Positions 56,384 through 63,348 of a DNA stretch of 64,000 nucleotides are shown one piece after another. Position 1 is the stretch's first letter. Each line of letters opens with the position of its first letter. This stretch comes from Spirosoma sp. (lineage in GTDB: Bacteria > Bacteroidota > Bacteroidia > Cytophagales > Spirosomataceae): positions 835,648 through 899,647 of the forward strand of contig NZ_JAPLET010000022.1 in NCBI RefSeq assembly GCF_026391055.1, given 5' to 3'. The notes below the pieces were generated by a model. That model was given only the letters and a program-made list of their open reading frames with translations, made no database searches and was not told the origin of the DNA. Both the position numbers and the translations under genes were made by a program.

Positions 56384-56582
56384 AGATACCTTTTTTTTAC
56401 ACTTACAGGAGAATGGTGCCGCCTTATCGAGTAGGCGGTGCTGTTCTCCCGTATCCTTATTGTAATGGTTTGGATAGAACGTCCTGTAAGTGGAGGTATC
56501 TGAGCAGCGGGCCAGAGCAGCACCTCCTTTTCGGAAATAGATCTAAACAAAATACCCCGGTCGTAGAACAACCGGGGTATTT
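56384..56582 (+). ncRNA. Candidate branched structured RNA in prophage
   Basis: Outer stem P1: AGATACCT (56384-56391) with AGGTATCT (56494-56501). P2: CACTTACAGGA (56400-56410) with TCCTGTAAGTG (56482-56492). Inside are a 17-pair hairpin (56408-56424 with 56433-56449, including wobbles) and a shorter hairpin TATCC/GGATA (56452-56456, 56472-56476), giving a three-way junction. The 3-bp overlap of P2 and the inner hairpin allows alternative pairing, and GGAGGT (56492-56497) can instead pair with ACCTCC (56522-56527) before TTTT. It contains no ORF. A TATCTTTG element precedes it and a terminator follows at 56550-56582. Confidence 0.5.
56550..56582. terminator. Bidirectional terminator
   Basis: Twelve-bp stem AAATACCCCGGT/ACCGGGGTATTT (56550-56561, 56571-56582), 9-nt loop. 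It lies between the late genes and the minus-strand HTH gene. Confidence 0.85.
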
Positions 56583-56603
56583 CCATTCGACGCTATTGCC
56601 GAT

Positions 56604-56870
56604 TTACTTATAGACCTTGTCTTTGATTAGTTTCAGGTCGTTAAGCTCCTCCACAATCACTATATCTTCAGCCGGGATAATGCCCCGGTTAATCCAGTTT
56701 GAAATAACGCTGATGCTTTCCAGCCCGTAGCGTTTGGCATATTCCTTCAGCGTTACCCATTCGGATAAGCTGTACCGCTTGCCCTGAGTCTCCAGGAAGG
56801 CGGTTGCTTGTTGAATCAACGCCTGGTTCTGTTCCAGAAGTTGTTCGGTGCTGTTCAGTTGAGATAACAT
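56604..56870 (-). CDS. Helix-turn-helix DNA-binding protein, 88 aa
   Basis: A small regulator or excisionase-like protein. The N-terminal third is a Gln/Glu-rich helix, the C-terminal part contains WVTLKEYAKRYGLESISV, a helix-turn-helix-like segment, then NWINRGIIPAEDIV and KLIKDKVYK, a layout seen in Bacteroidetes phage and transposon helper proteins. Three tandem 13-bp repeats lie 24-62 bp upstream, suggesting it binds its own promoter. It may be the excisionase (xis) or a lysogeny regulator. Confidence 0.65.
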   Translation of the reverse strand: MLSQLNSTEQLLEQNQALIQQATAFLETQGKRYSLSEWVTLKEYAKRYGLESISVISNWINRGIIPAEDIVIVEELNDLKLIKDKVYK

Positions 56871-56893
56871 AATCGAAAGGGGTTATGAAAAGA

Positions 56894-56932
56894 GATTACG
56901 AAAACGGATTACGAAAACGGATTACGAAAACG
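56894..56932. repeat. Three tandem 13-bp repeats GATTACGAAAACG
   Basis: Units at 56894-56906, 56907-56919 and 56920-56932 are identical, followed by a partial match (AAAATG). They lie just upstream of the HTH gene on the minus strand; an operator for autoregulation is most likely. Confidence 0.85.
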
Positions 56933-56988
56933 AAAATGTATTGAAACGAAAAATGTATTAATAGAGGGTGGGGTTTTACCCCCCACCC

Positions 56989-57159
56989 TTACTCATCAAA
57001 TTGTTGAAGGAGTTCAGTTAAAACTCCTAGTTGGTCAAGTAGCTTGTTTTCCTGCTCTTCGGATAACTCGCTGTCGGGATGGCCAGCCCGTTTATCGGCT
57101 AACTCATTTTTGGTTGCGGCAATGGCTGCCTTAATCTGTTTAATAAACCCTGCATTCAT
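56989..57159 (-). CDS. Small acidic helical protein, 56 aa
   Basis: A 56-codon frame with ATG at 57157-57159 (MNAGFIKQIKAAIAAT). It is mostly helical with an acidic C-terminal half (SELSEEQENKLLDQLG). Not recognised. Its promoter region holds the perfect 18-bp inverted repeat at 57181-57226. The size and operator suggest a regulator or antirepressor, unproven. Confidence 0.5.
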   Translation of the reverse strand: MNAGFIKQIKAAIAATKNELADKRAGHPDSELSEEQENKLLDQLGVLTELLQQFDE

Positions 57160-57180
57160 TAGCGTCGGTAGTGAGTGGGA

Positions 57181-57226
57181 TTGTTAACTCACTTAACAAA
57201 AGTAACTCTGTTAAGTGAGTTAACAA
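57181..57226. promoter_or_regulatory. Perfect 18-bp inverted repeat, operator candidate
   Basis: TTGTTAACTCACTTAACA (57181-57198) and its reverse complement (57209-57226), spacer 10 bp. Each arm itself holds a near-palindrome TTAACTCACTTAA, so a dimeric repressor could bind each arm. It lies 22 bp upstream of the 57159 start. Confidence 0.7.
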
Positions 57227-57260
57227 AATTTTGAGGTACTTATTTTCGTCTTTCTCATAA

Positions 57261-57293
57261 AAAACACCCGGTCAGAGTTGGCCGGGTGTTTTT
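57261..57293. terminator. Terminator of the 57327 gene
   Basis: Stem AAAACACCCGG/CCGGGTGTTTT (57261-57271, 57282-57292), T runs on both sides. Downstream of the minus-strand gene ending at 57327. Confidence 0.85.
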
Positions 57294-57326
57294 GCTTCTA
57301 TCCACACCATTTGTAACAAATGATTG

Positions 57327-57704
57327 CTATTCTTTCTCCGAGACCAAAAGCTTCGAGAGCAACTTTAACTTCTGAAAGTATTTATTCCATAGTTGTAGGT
57401 TGAGGTGGCCCTTGGTTTGGTTCATTGGATTCGTGCCAGTGTCATAGAGCCACACCATACATATTTTACCTCCTTCATCCCGCTTTATCCTTTTCGGATC
57501 ATTGTCAGCAATTGCCAACAGCTTTTTATCGGTTAAGGCTTCATACTTAGTATAGAGGGGCAAATCCAATTTTTCAATGTGAGTTTTGGCTCCTTCGTTA
57601 TTGAAGCCAATAGGAACGTATTCTCTATTAAATGCATACCACTCATCCTTTTCATTACGACTAATACCATAAGGCAGGTTAATGTCGAAAAAATCGCCAA
57701 GCAT
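57327..57704 (-). CDS. Hypothetical protein, 125 aa
   Basis: Not recognised. A soluble AT-rich gene encoding a protein with Trp and Lys in the middle (GGKICMVWLYDTGTN) and a helical C-terminus (WNKYFQKLKLLSKLL). Its own terminator follows. It is divergent from the serine recombinase and preceded by several copies of a TTTGGAGTAC-type repeat. Confidence 0.55.
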   Translation of the reverse strand: MLGDFFDINLPYGISRNEKDEWYAFNREYVPIGFNNEGAKTHIEKLDLPLYTKYEALTDKKLLAIADNDPKRIKRDEGGKICMVWLYDTGTNPMNQTKGHLNLQLWNKYFQKLKLLSKLLVSEKE

Positions 57705-58229
57705 AAGGTTTAACGTTTAGATGTTTATCCCCAAAGTAATAAACAATAGTTAAAGAAGAAACAAATGGGTGGTTTGGAATACCAAAACTGGGTGATTTGG
57801 AATAGAGATCATCTAAATAAGAAGTTTGGAGTACATAAACTAACCTATATAATATTATAAAGAAAATATATAAATATTTAAATTTTATAAGCTTACCTAG
57901 GCAAAGTACAAGACCAATTCCTGTTGTTTGACGCATCGTATAGTGAATTTGTCACACTTAAATAGGAGGTTTGGAGTACTAAACACAGTTATTGTGAGAC
58001 GTAATTTTGCTATTCCTCAAGACAGACTTTACCAATCTTTAACAACGGTTAGCAGTACCAGGAAACGATCTTATAAGATACTATTAGCAGTATACTCAAA
58101 CGCTTCTTTACTGACAGGGTCGTGACTTGGCCAATGTAACCCTATTCTTACTCGAAAACGGTTTACTATTGTTATTTACTTAATCAACGTTTATTTTAGG
58201 GGTATTCTACCCGTTAAAGTAAACCATTT
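57705..58229. other. AT-rich intergenic region with repeated sites
   Basis: 525 bases between divergent genes, no convincing ORF. It holds four copies of a TTTGGARTAC-type site, an AT-rich core near 57840-57900 and an inverted pair GGTTTACT/AGTAAACC (58160-58167, 58218-58225) just before the recombinase. It resembles a phage control region or an origin, but neither is shown. Confidence 0.5.
57773..57983. repeat. Four copies of TTTGGAGTACTAAA-type sites
   Basis: TTTGGAATACCAAA at 57773-57786, TTTGGAATAGAGA at 57796-57808, TTTGGAGTACATAAA at 57825-57839 and TTTGGAGTACTAAA at 57970-57983. A fifth, TTGGAGTGCTAAACA, is at 59091-59105. Near palindromic, so likely binding sites of one phage repressor or initiator. 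Confidence 0.6.
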
Positions 58230-58820
58230 ATGATTATCGGCTACGGACGCGTATCAACCACCGACCAGAATTTGAACCTGCAACTCGATGCCCTCTCCAA
58301 GGCCGGGTGTGAGCGTATCTTTTCGGAGAAGTTTACCGGTAAAACCAAAGACCGGCCGGAGCTTAACAAACTCATGGAACACCTTCGAGCGGGTGATGTG
58401 CTGATCGTTTGGCGGCTGGATCGGCTTGGCCGCTCGACCACTGATCTGATTGAGCTGGTGAACACCTTTGAGAAAAAGGGGGTCATCTTCAAAAGCCTGA
58501 CCGAGAATATAGACACAGCCAGTGCGACCGGTCGGCTGTTCTTTACTTTCTTTGCGGCAATGGCTGAGTTCGAACGCAACCTCATTCGGGAACGGACCAA
58601 TGCAGGTTTACAATCGGCCCGCGCTCGTGGCCGGGTTGGAGGCAGGAAACCAGGCCTATCGCAGGATGCCCAGATTAAGGCTGCAGCGGCCAAGACTTTA
58701 TACGAGTCGGGGAATACCGGCACGCAGATCTGCAAAATGCTGGGCATTGGCAGTAAGCGTACCTTGTACAGTTATTTGCGGGCGAAAGGTGTACGTGTTG
58801 GCCTAGCAACGGAGGCCTAG
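58230..58820 (+). CDS. Serine recombinase, resolvase/invertase family
   Basis: A 196-residue small serine recombinase of the Pin/Tn3 resolvase type. The nucleophile Ser9 is in YGRVSTTDQ; the Arg motif is in WRLDRLGRST and further conserved residues include FxxMAEFERNLIRERT. The C-terminal 50 residues are a helix-turn-helix (TGTQICKMLGIGSKRTLYSYL). Start ATG 58230. In a prophage it could invert a fibre segment, resolve multimers or regulate integration; no inverted crossover pair was found near the fibre genes. Confidence 0.92.
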   Translation: MIIGYGRVSTTDQNLNLQLDALSKAGCERIFSEKFTGKTKDRPELNKLMEHLRAGDVLIVWRLDRLGRSTTDLIELVNTFEKKGVIFKSLTENIDTASATGRLFFTFFAAMAEFERNLIRERTNAGLQSARARGRVGGRKPGLSQDAQIKAAAAKTLYESGNTGTQICKMLGIGSKRTLYSYLRAKGVRVGLATEA

Positions 58821-58901
58821 ACCTATAGTGATGTTAACAGTTAAAGAGGTTGAGTGAGTTAGAAATGACATTACCGAGTTCTCGGAGGGATTAATAGACA
58901 C

Positions 58902-59087
58902 ATGATAACAGAACTAAAAAACATTGCAAGAGAAATTGCAAATTCACGAGTTAGGCTTTCGCATCCATACCAAGGCAAGCAAACTAGGCAAGATATACTA
59001 GATGAAGCTAAACGTTTGGAGAATGTTGAACTGACGCTTCACAGACTAATAACTCAACTCGAAGAAAAAATTGAAAAGTGGGTGTAA
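58902..59087 (+). CDS. Hypothetical small helical protein, 61 aa
   Basis: Not recognised. Short, charged and helical (IAREIANSRVRL, then LHRLITQLEEKIEKW). AT-rich region; supported only by open frame and ATG start. Confidence 0.4.
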   Translation: MITELKNIAREIANSRVRLSHPYQGKQTRQDILDEAKRLENVELTLHRLITQLEEKIEKWV

Positions 59088-59191
59088 CATTGGAGTGCTA
59101 AACAGAGTACGAAAAAGCCCGTAAGCTTTTGTTTTCTTTCGTGGTTATTCACAAGCCAGGTATTTCTGCTTGGCTTATTAATTTATAATCA

Positions 59192-59431
59192 ATGGGAAAA
59201 ACACCACTACCCGGCTCACTGATAGGCCGACTTAAAACACCGATACTTGAACAAGAAAGATACCAGCATGAGTCTTTAATAAAATCATTACCAATTGGGA
59301 CTGCTGAATTTAGAATTGCGCTGCTTAAACTTCGCCAGTTCGATGAGCAGATAAAGCAGGCTAAACTGGACGACGAGCTGGTGATTCAGCAAGTTAGAGA
59401 AGAGTTGGTTGCTTATTCCCGTAATCGATGA
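59192..59431 (+). CDS. Hypothetical small helical protein, 79 aa
   Basis: Not recognised. Helical, Gln and Glu rich (QFDEQIKQAKLDDELV). It lies about 90 bp after a copy of the TTGGAGTGCTAAA site and 18 bp before the next gene, so it likely starts a small operon. Confidence 0.5.
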   Translation: MGKTPLPGSLIGRLKTPILEQERYQHESLIKSLPIGTAEFRIALLKLRQFDEQIKQAKLDDELVIQQVREELVAYSRNR

Positions 59432-59449
59432 ACTCAAAAAGCTTAGCCA

Positions 59450-59767
59450 ATGACTGAACGCATCTACTTTACGTCTATCAATTTATCTCCTGATGAACAG
59501 GAACGGCAGGTTCGGGAATTTGATGCCGCCTGGCACAAATTTGTAGGCCCGTTTAAATTTGAACATGACCAGGCGCTGACTTCCTTTGCAGCAGAGACAT
59601 CTGGACCGATTGTTTTCAAAATTTCCTATCCCCAACTTGGGTTTGAAAACTTTGAAGAGGCCCTGGAGTACATGAGAACAGGCAAAATCAAACTTAAAGA
59701 AGTAAAGCCCGAGACACCCGTTGTCTTGCGGCTCCACAACGAAAAAACGACAAAAAGTGATGGATGA
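59450..59767 (+). CDS. Hypothetical protein, 105 aa
   Basis: Not recognised. A soluble protein (NLSPDEQERQVREFD, YPQLGFENFEEALEYM). Starts 18 bp after the previous gene. Its end overlaps the next start by a few bases. Confidence 0.5.
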   Translation: MTERIYFTSINLSPDEQERQVREFDAAWHKFVGPFKFEHDQALTSFAAETSGPIVFKISYPQLGFENFEEALEYMRTGKIKLKEVKPETPVVLRLHNEKTTKSDG

Positions 59768-60122
59768 TATTATCGCCCTAGTTGAACTGCTTATAAGTGA
59801 TCCCGCTCTCTGGCATAATGATGACGAGTTATTTTATCAACTTAAACTTAAACGACTAATCAACGAATACGCCTTAGAAATGAATAGGTCTTCTCAACCG
59901 ATCAATTCAGATCGGCCCTTTGATTTACACGATATTGTCGGTAAAATGATTGACAGGCTTAAGAATAGCGACCTTGTGGCTAAAGTAATAGTCGGCCACG
60001 AGGGTACTTTACTTTTAGAAGAAATGAACCGAATTGCCGTTAAGCATTACAACGTTGCCGGGTTAATCTATAATCAGGATTTAAATTACAAAAGCCAATA
60101 CATAATCAGGCTTAAATACTAG
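59760..60122 (+). CDS. Hypothetical protein, 120 aa
   Basis: Not recognised. From ATG 59760 (MDDIIALVELLISD) it is helical; the start overlaps the previous stop by 8 bases, and the frame is open upstream but unlikely. Last gene of a small plus-strand operon; the next genes are convergent. Confidence 0.5.
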   Translation: MDDIIALVELLISDPALWHNDDELFYQLKLKRLINEYALEMNRSSQPINSDRPFDLHDIVGKMIDRLKNSDLVAKVIVGHEGTLLLEEMNRIAVKHYNVAGLIYNQDLNYKSQYIIRLKY

Positions 60123-60137
60123 TGTGTGCTGGGTGAA

Positions 60138-60338
60138 TCAAAATCGTACTCTTGGGCCGGGAGGGTAAATCCCAGGAAATGATTCATCAGGCTCCTGATC
60201 CGAAGTGGCGGCAAACTCTTGAAGTCCTTCAACTATCTTCTGCTTGATCCATACCCTTGGAACCCCATTCCAATCTGACCATGGGGCATAACTTGTAATC
60301 CTATTAAGAATTTGCTCTGCTTTTTCTTCAGCATTCAT
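60138..60338 (-). CDS. Hypothetical small protein, 66 aa
   Basis: Not recognised. Basic centre and a Pro-rich end (GIYPPGPRVRF). Last gene of the minus-strand cluster 60138-64000. Confidence 0.45.
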   Translation of the reverse strand: MNAEEKAEQILNRITSYAPWSDWNGVPRVWIKQKIVEGLQEFAATSDQEPDESFPGIYPPGPRVRF

Positions 60339-60357
60339 AGCTTTTCAAAATGAAGGG

Positions 60358-60783
60358 TTAACCTAGCAGTAACGTCCTGTCCGATTTCATGCGTTGGTAC
60401 ATGGTTTGCCCATCAGTGAGTAATGCATAAGGTAACATCACTTCGGGCACTGAAGCCAGGCCCGCTTCTACTATCGCCATTTGAGCTTCAATCCAGTCTT
60501 TAACAATGCGCCAACCCGTCCGTTGTGCTTGTGCAGCCGTACAGTTTGAGCGAGGTATTTTCTTATCCTTCTGCATTGCCAACAAAACGCCTTGCCAATT
60601 GCATGGCAGGGCAAAATAGACTGCCTGGCCATCCAGTTCAACATGGAAGGTCACCCCAACAGCCAGTCCACTGGAATCGAAATCGGTGATGATCTTGCGG
60701 GCTCCATGTTTCACCAGGCATTGCTGAATCTCACTGATGGTTTTAATCGGATCAATCTTTGTGGTGTAGTTCAGAATTGCCAT
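60358..60783 (-). CDS. Conserved phage early-type protein, 141 aa
   Basis: Resembles a family of hypothetical proteins common in phage early regions, typified by a Trp-rich centre RTGWRIVKDWIEAQMAIVE and an end with LPYALLTDGQTMYQRM. Function unknown; that likeness is from memory. N-terminal half is a beta-rich fold (FDSSGLAVGVTFHVELDGQ). Confidence 0.65.
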   Translation of the reverse strand: MAILNYTTKIDPIKTISEIQQCLVKHGARKIITDFDSSGLAVGVTFHVELDGQAVYFALPCNWQGVLLAMQKDKKIPRSNCTAAQAQRTGWRIVKDWIEAQMAIVEAGLASVPEVMLPYALLTDGQTMYQRMKSDRTLLLG

Positions 60784-60827
60784 GTTTTGTTGAGATTATA
60801 CATAAGCCGTGTTGGTGTTGGGTGTGG

Positions 60828-61097
60828 TCAGGCAACCACACTAAGGGCATAACCCGCGCATCCATCCTCGGACTTCCCTATTGTATCGCCGTACATCTCA
60901 TCCATGAGAATGTAGAAGATAACTTTTGGGAGCGGCACCTTAATTAGCGAAATCAATTGCTCGAAAAGCAGGTGTTTAGCCGTCACCTTATCGGATGGTT
61001 GAAAACATTCCTGAATGGGTTTGAAATCCATTCCGTGCTGGGTTGGATTTGAAAGGATTTGCTTATAAGCACTAACTTCTTGGGGACTAAGCGTCAT
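60828..61097 (-). CDS. Hypothetical protein, 89 aa
   Basis: Not recognised. Starts with polar helices (LSPQEVSAYKQILSN), then a hydrophobic segment (LISLIKVPLPKVIFYIL). The start overlaps the upstream gene end by 11 bases. Confidence 0.45.
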   Translation of the reverse strand: MTLSPQEVSAYKQILSNPTQHGMDFKPIQECFQPSDKVTAKHLLFEQLISLIKVPLPKVIFYILMDEMYGDTIGKSEDGCAGYALSVVA

Positions 61098-61455
61098 GTT
61101 TGTCTAGTTTTCCGCTGATAGGCAGCGCGTGAATGACTTTATTTGGTACCAGCCTAACACCTGAAGGCTTGAGGACTCTTCTTTGCTCCATCTTTTGTTT
61201 ACTCAGCTTATCAAGACCGCTTTTCAACTTCGCTAAATCGGTCCGGATGGCATTTAGATCAGCCTGAACACGTTGAAGGCCTTTCAACACCGTAAGCAGC
61301 CCTTCGCGTTGCTGTTTAAGCACCAGTGCACTCCGTGCCTGATAGGTGGAATCACTATAAAATGGCGAGGTGATCGCTTCGCGTTGCTCCATTACCACTT
61401 GAGTCTGCGCAATGGCCGCATACGAGCAGATAAGCAGAAAAAACAGGGGTTTCAT
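61087..61455 (-). CDS. Exported coiled-coil protein, 122 aa
   Basis: Not recognised. A signal peptide (residues 1-16, LFFLLICSYAAIAQ) is followed by a coiled coil (about 50-90, Leu/Lys/Gln heptads). Exported by Sec; probably periplasmic. Confidence 0.55.
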   Translation of the reverse strand: MKPLFFLLICSYAAIAQTQVVMEQREAITSPFYSDSTYQARSALVLKQQREGLLTVLKGLQRVQADLNAIRTDLAKLKSGLDKLSKQKMEQRRVLKPSGVRLVPNKVIHALPISGKLDKHDA

Positions 61456-61485
61456 AATTTTAGGTAGTAACGTGCTCTGCTCAAA

Positions 61486-61959
61486 TCACTTCTCCGAATG
61501 CCATATCTGAACCCTTCTCACAACATTGAAGCTGTTGTTGACCTTGGTTAATGCCTTTTTACGTTCCTGATCGAGATTGGCCACTGACTTTTTATGAAAA
61601 TAAACCATATCAATGCTGTCAAGCTCCATAATCAGACTCGGTGACTGTAACGATTCAGTCTTGAGGGCTAGATATATTCTGGGGGGCTGGCTATCCCAGT
61701 ACCTGATGGTATTTTTATCAACCCAGTACCGCATATAATGATTTTGGATGTCACTTTCGGCTTTTAAAAACCCGATATATCCACCATCAGGTACAGAATG
61801 ACGAACGCTATCCCAATAGGCGTAGTGAGCATTTGTGATTTTCTCCTTTTCCATAAACTTCTCAAGCCGTAAATATTGGATGTAATAGCCAATTGCTGAC
61901 GCCAGCAGTATCAGTATTATGATGGGATAATACTTCCTTTCTTCTTCCAAGTCATTCAT
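61486..61959 (-). CDS. Membrane-anchored protein, 157 aa
   Basis: Not recognised. One N-terminal membrane helix (YYPIIILILLASAIGYYI) and a soluble domain with strands (YWDSQPPRIYLALKTES). May act in the same envelope process as the exported protein just downstream. Confidence 0.5.
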   Translation of the reverse strand: MNDLEEERKYYPIIILILLASAIGYYIQYLRLEKFMEKEKITNAHYAYWDSVRHSVPDGGYIGFLKAESDIQNHYMRYWVDKNTIRYWDSQPPRIYLALKTESLQSPSLIMELDSIDMVYFHKKSVANLDQERKKALTKVNNSFNVVRRVQIWHSEK

Positions 61960-61998
61960 GGTTTTTAGGTTTGGCCAAGTTAATTAACAGATAGTGGG

Positions 61999-62223
61999 TT
62001 AGAGCGCGGCCTCTCCAATCACTTTACCATAGCCTTGTTGCTCAATGGCAAACCGGATCCACCCGACATTATTATACACCTGTAGCACGTAATAGCCATT
62101 TAGCATCAAATAGCCCAGGTTTCCATTTTCAACCAAAGCCGCAGCCCCTAAAGCCTGCACTGTTTTATTAAAGGCATCCGGATTGGGGCAATCAATGAGC
62201 AGATTTGTTACCGAGTTAGTCAT
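61999..62223 (-). CDS. Hypothetical protein, 74 aa
   Basis: Not recognised. ATG at 62221-62223 (MTNSVTNLLIDC) overlaps the end of the upstream gene by 8 bases. The frame is open to 62445 but that part has no coding character (antiparallel to the upstream gene). Compact fold with GNLGYLMLNGYYVLQVYNN. Confidence 0.5.
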   Translation of the reverse strand: MTNSVTNLLIDCPNPDAFNKTVQALGAAALVENGNLGYLMLNGYYVLQVYNNVGWIRFAIEQQGYGKVIGEAAL

Positions 62224-62563
62224 GGTTGGGGAGTATTGAATAGGTGGGCGTTGACAGCAAATCATCGATTTTGCGGCAATCATTATGATCCTCGGCACTG
62301 CCGAATAGCACCTCCAAGATCCGGCGGGAATACTTGGCCGATGACGTGGTAAAGAAAATATCGTCGATCTTATCCGTTTCCCACATGGCCAGCATGATAA
62401 AGTCCCGCTGGCCATCCGATCGGGCAATCCAACCATACACCACATAATACCCGTCGTCGGTTTTGGTATAGCGGTCCCACTGGATGGGAATGTTCATTGA
62501 TAACTCGTCCATTGCTTCAATGACAATGAGCTTACGATCCGGTTTATTCGTCGTCGTCATCAT
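62216..62563 (-). CDS. Hypothetical protein, 115 aa
   Basis: Not recognised. A soluble protein with aromatic centre (DGYYVVYGWIARSDGQRDF) and a C-terminal helix. Overlaps its upstream neighbour by 20 bases and its downstream neighbour by 8, so the three form one translational unit. Confidence 0.55.
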   Translation of the reverse strand: MMTTTNKPDRKLIVIEAMDELSMNIPIQWDRYTKTDDGYYVVYGWIARSDGQRDFIMLAMWETDKIDDIFFTTSSAKYSRRILEVLFGSAEDHNDCRKIDDLLSTPTYSILPNHD

Positions 62564-62723
62564 TGTGGTTAGTAGCCATGGTCATCGTCATCTCGTAGAA
62601 TTTCTGCTCCTCGATGCAGTCAGGGCAACGCCCATCACCGGGAACAATGTCGGTTTCCTCAGAGCAGGATCGGCACTCACCCGGCCGTAAATCCGCTAGA
62701 AAATAGTCAGTTTGGCTAATCAT
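62544..62723 (-). CDS. Zinc-ribbon-like microprotein, 59 aa
   Basis: Reads MISQTDYFLADLRPGECRSC at the start, with CRSC and CPDC pairs 17 residues apart, a four-Cys zinc-binding layout, and an acidic DDDE end. Too short for common length cut-offs. Its stop lies inside the next gene (20-bp overlap), which supports translation. Confidence 0.5.
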   Translation of the reverse strand: MISQTDYFLADLRPGECRSCSEETDIVPGDGRCPDCIEEQKFYEMTMTMATNHNDDDDE

Positions 62724-62806
62724 GGTAACATATGTTTACAGCAGTAAATTAAATTAGGCTTTTGTCAATCAATGATTTACAATTAATCTACTCACTCTGC
62801 GAATCT

Positions 62807-63043
62807 TCAATAACGGTCATCAATAAAAATAACCGGTTGCGGCCCTCTTACATAAAGCCGGGAGCTGAAATACAGGACCATCTCCCGCGTGCTGAAAGCC
62901 TCGGCCAGCGCCTGTATTTCCTGGGTACTATAGAACATCGACTCGTTGGCCACTAGATTCCAGATCTCCCGCAGTTCGGTTTTGCTGCGGCAGAGACCAA
63001 TCCACTCGGTAGCCTCTGCCGCTGTAAATGTCTGTTTTTGCAT
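62807..63043 (-). CDS. Hypothetical protein, 78 aa
   Basis: Not recognised. Helical N-terminal half (AAEATEWIGLCRSKTELREI) and a short C-terminal strand. Abuts the upstream gene (shared base at 63043). Confidence 0.45.
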   Translation of the reverse strand: MQKQTFTAAEATEWIGLCRSKTELREIWNLVANESMFYSTQEIQALAEAFSTREMVLYFSSRLYVRGPQPVIFIDDRY

Positions 63044-63348
63044 CAGGACACCCCTCCTGGCGCGGTAGGTTTGAGATAGGCAATAAGGTTCCTGACGGCC
63101 CGGATGGCATCGGCCACCAGGTGGGTGGCCATCTCTTCGTCAAGCGTCGCCACGGCGGTTGAAAAAAGCGCTCTTTTCCCCTTCAGGGTTTCTTCTGAGC
63201 TGACCGTTACCAGGTAAGTCGGGTAGTTGTGTTTTCGGCAGAGTGCGTCAAGTTCTTTGGCAAACGCTTTGAGCTGCTGGTCCTTTTCGGTGCCGGCCTC
63301 TTCGGATCGAGGATCACACGTGAAGTTGATTTTAGGCTCTTTACTCAT
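63043..63348 (-). CDS. Hypothetical protein, 101 aa
   Basis: Not recognised. ATG at 63346-63348 (MSKEPKINFTCDPRSEEA) overlaps the upstream stop by 8 bases. Alpha/beta protein with helical C-terminus (MATHLVADAIRAVRNLI). The longer frame to 63486 is a shadow of the upstream gene. Confidence 0.5.
   Translation of the reverse strand: MSKEPKINFTCDPRSEEAGTEKDQQLKAFAKELDALCRKHNYPTYLVTVSSEETLKGKRALFSTAVATLDEEMATHLVADAIRAVRNLIAYLKPTAPGGVS

Noticed and set aside
56384-56582. Retron or diversity-generating template RNA
   Set aside because: No reverse transcriptase gene is found in the window and no template/variable repeat pair was seen.
57679-57936. 85-residue minus-strand ORF
   Set aside because: AT-rich, Tyr/Phe/Leu-rich low-complexity translation covering the repeated operator region and overlapping the start of the 57327 gene.
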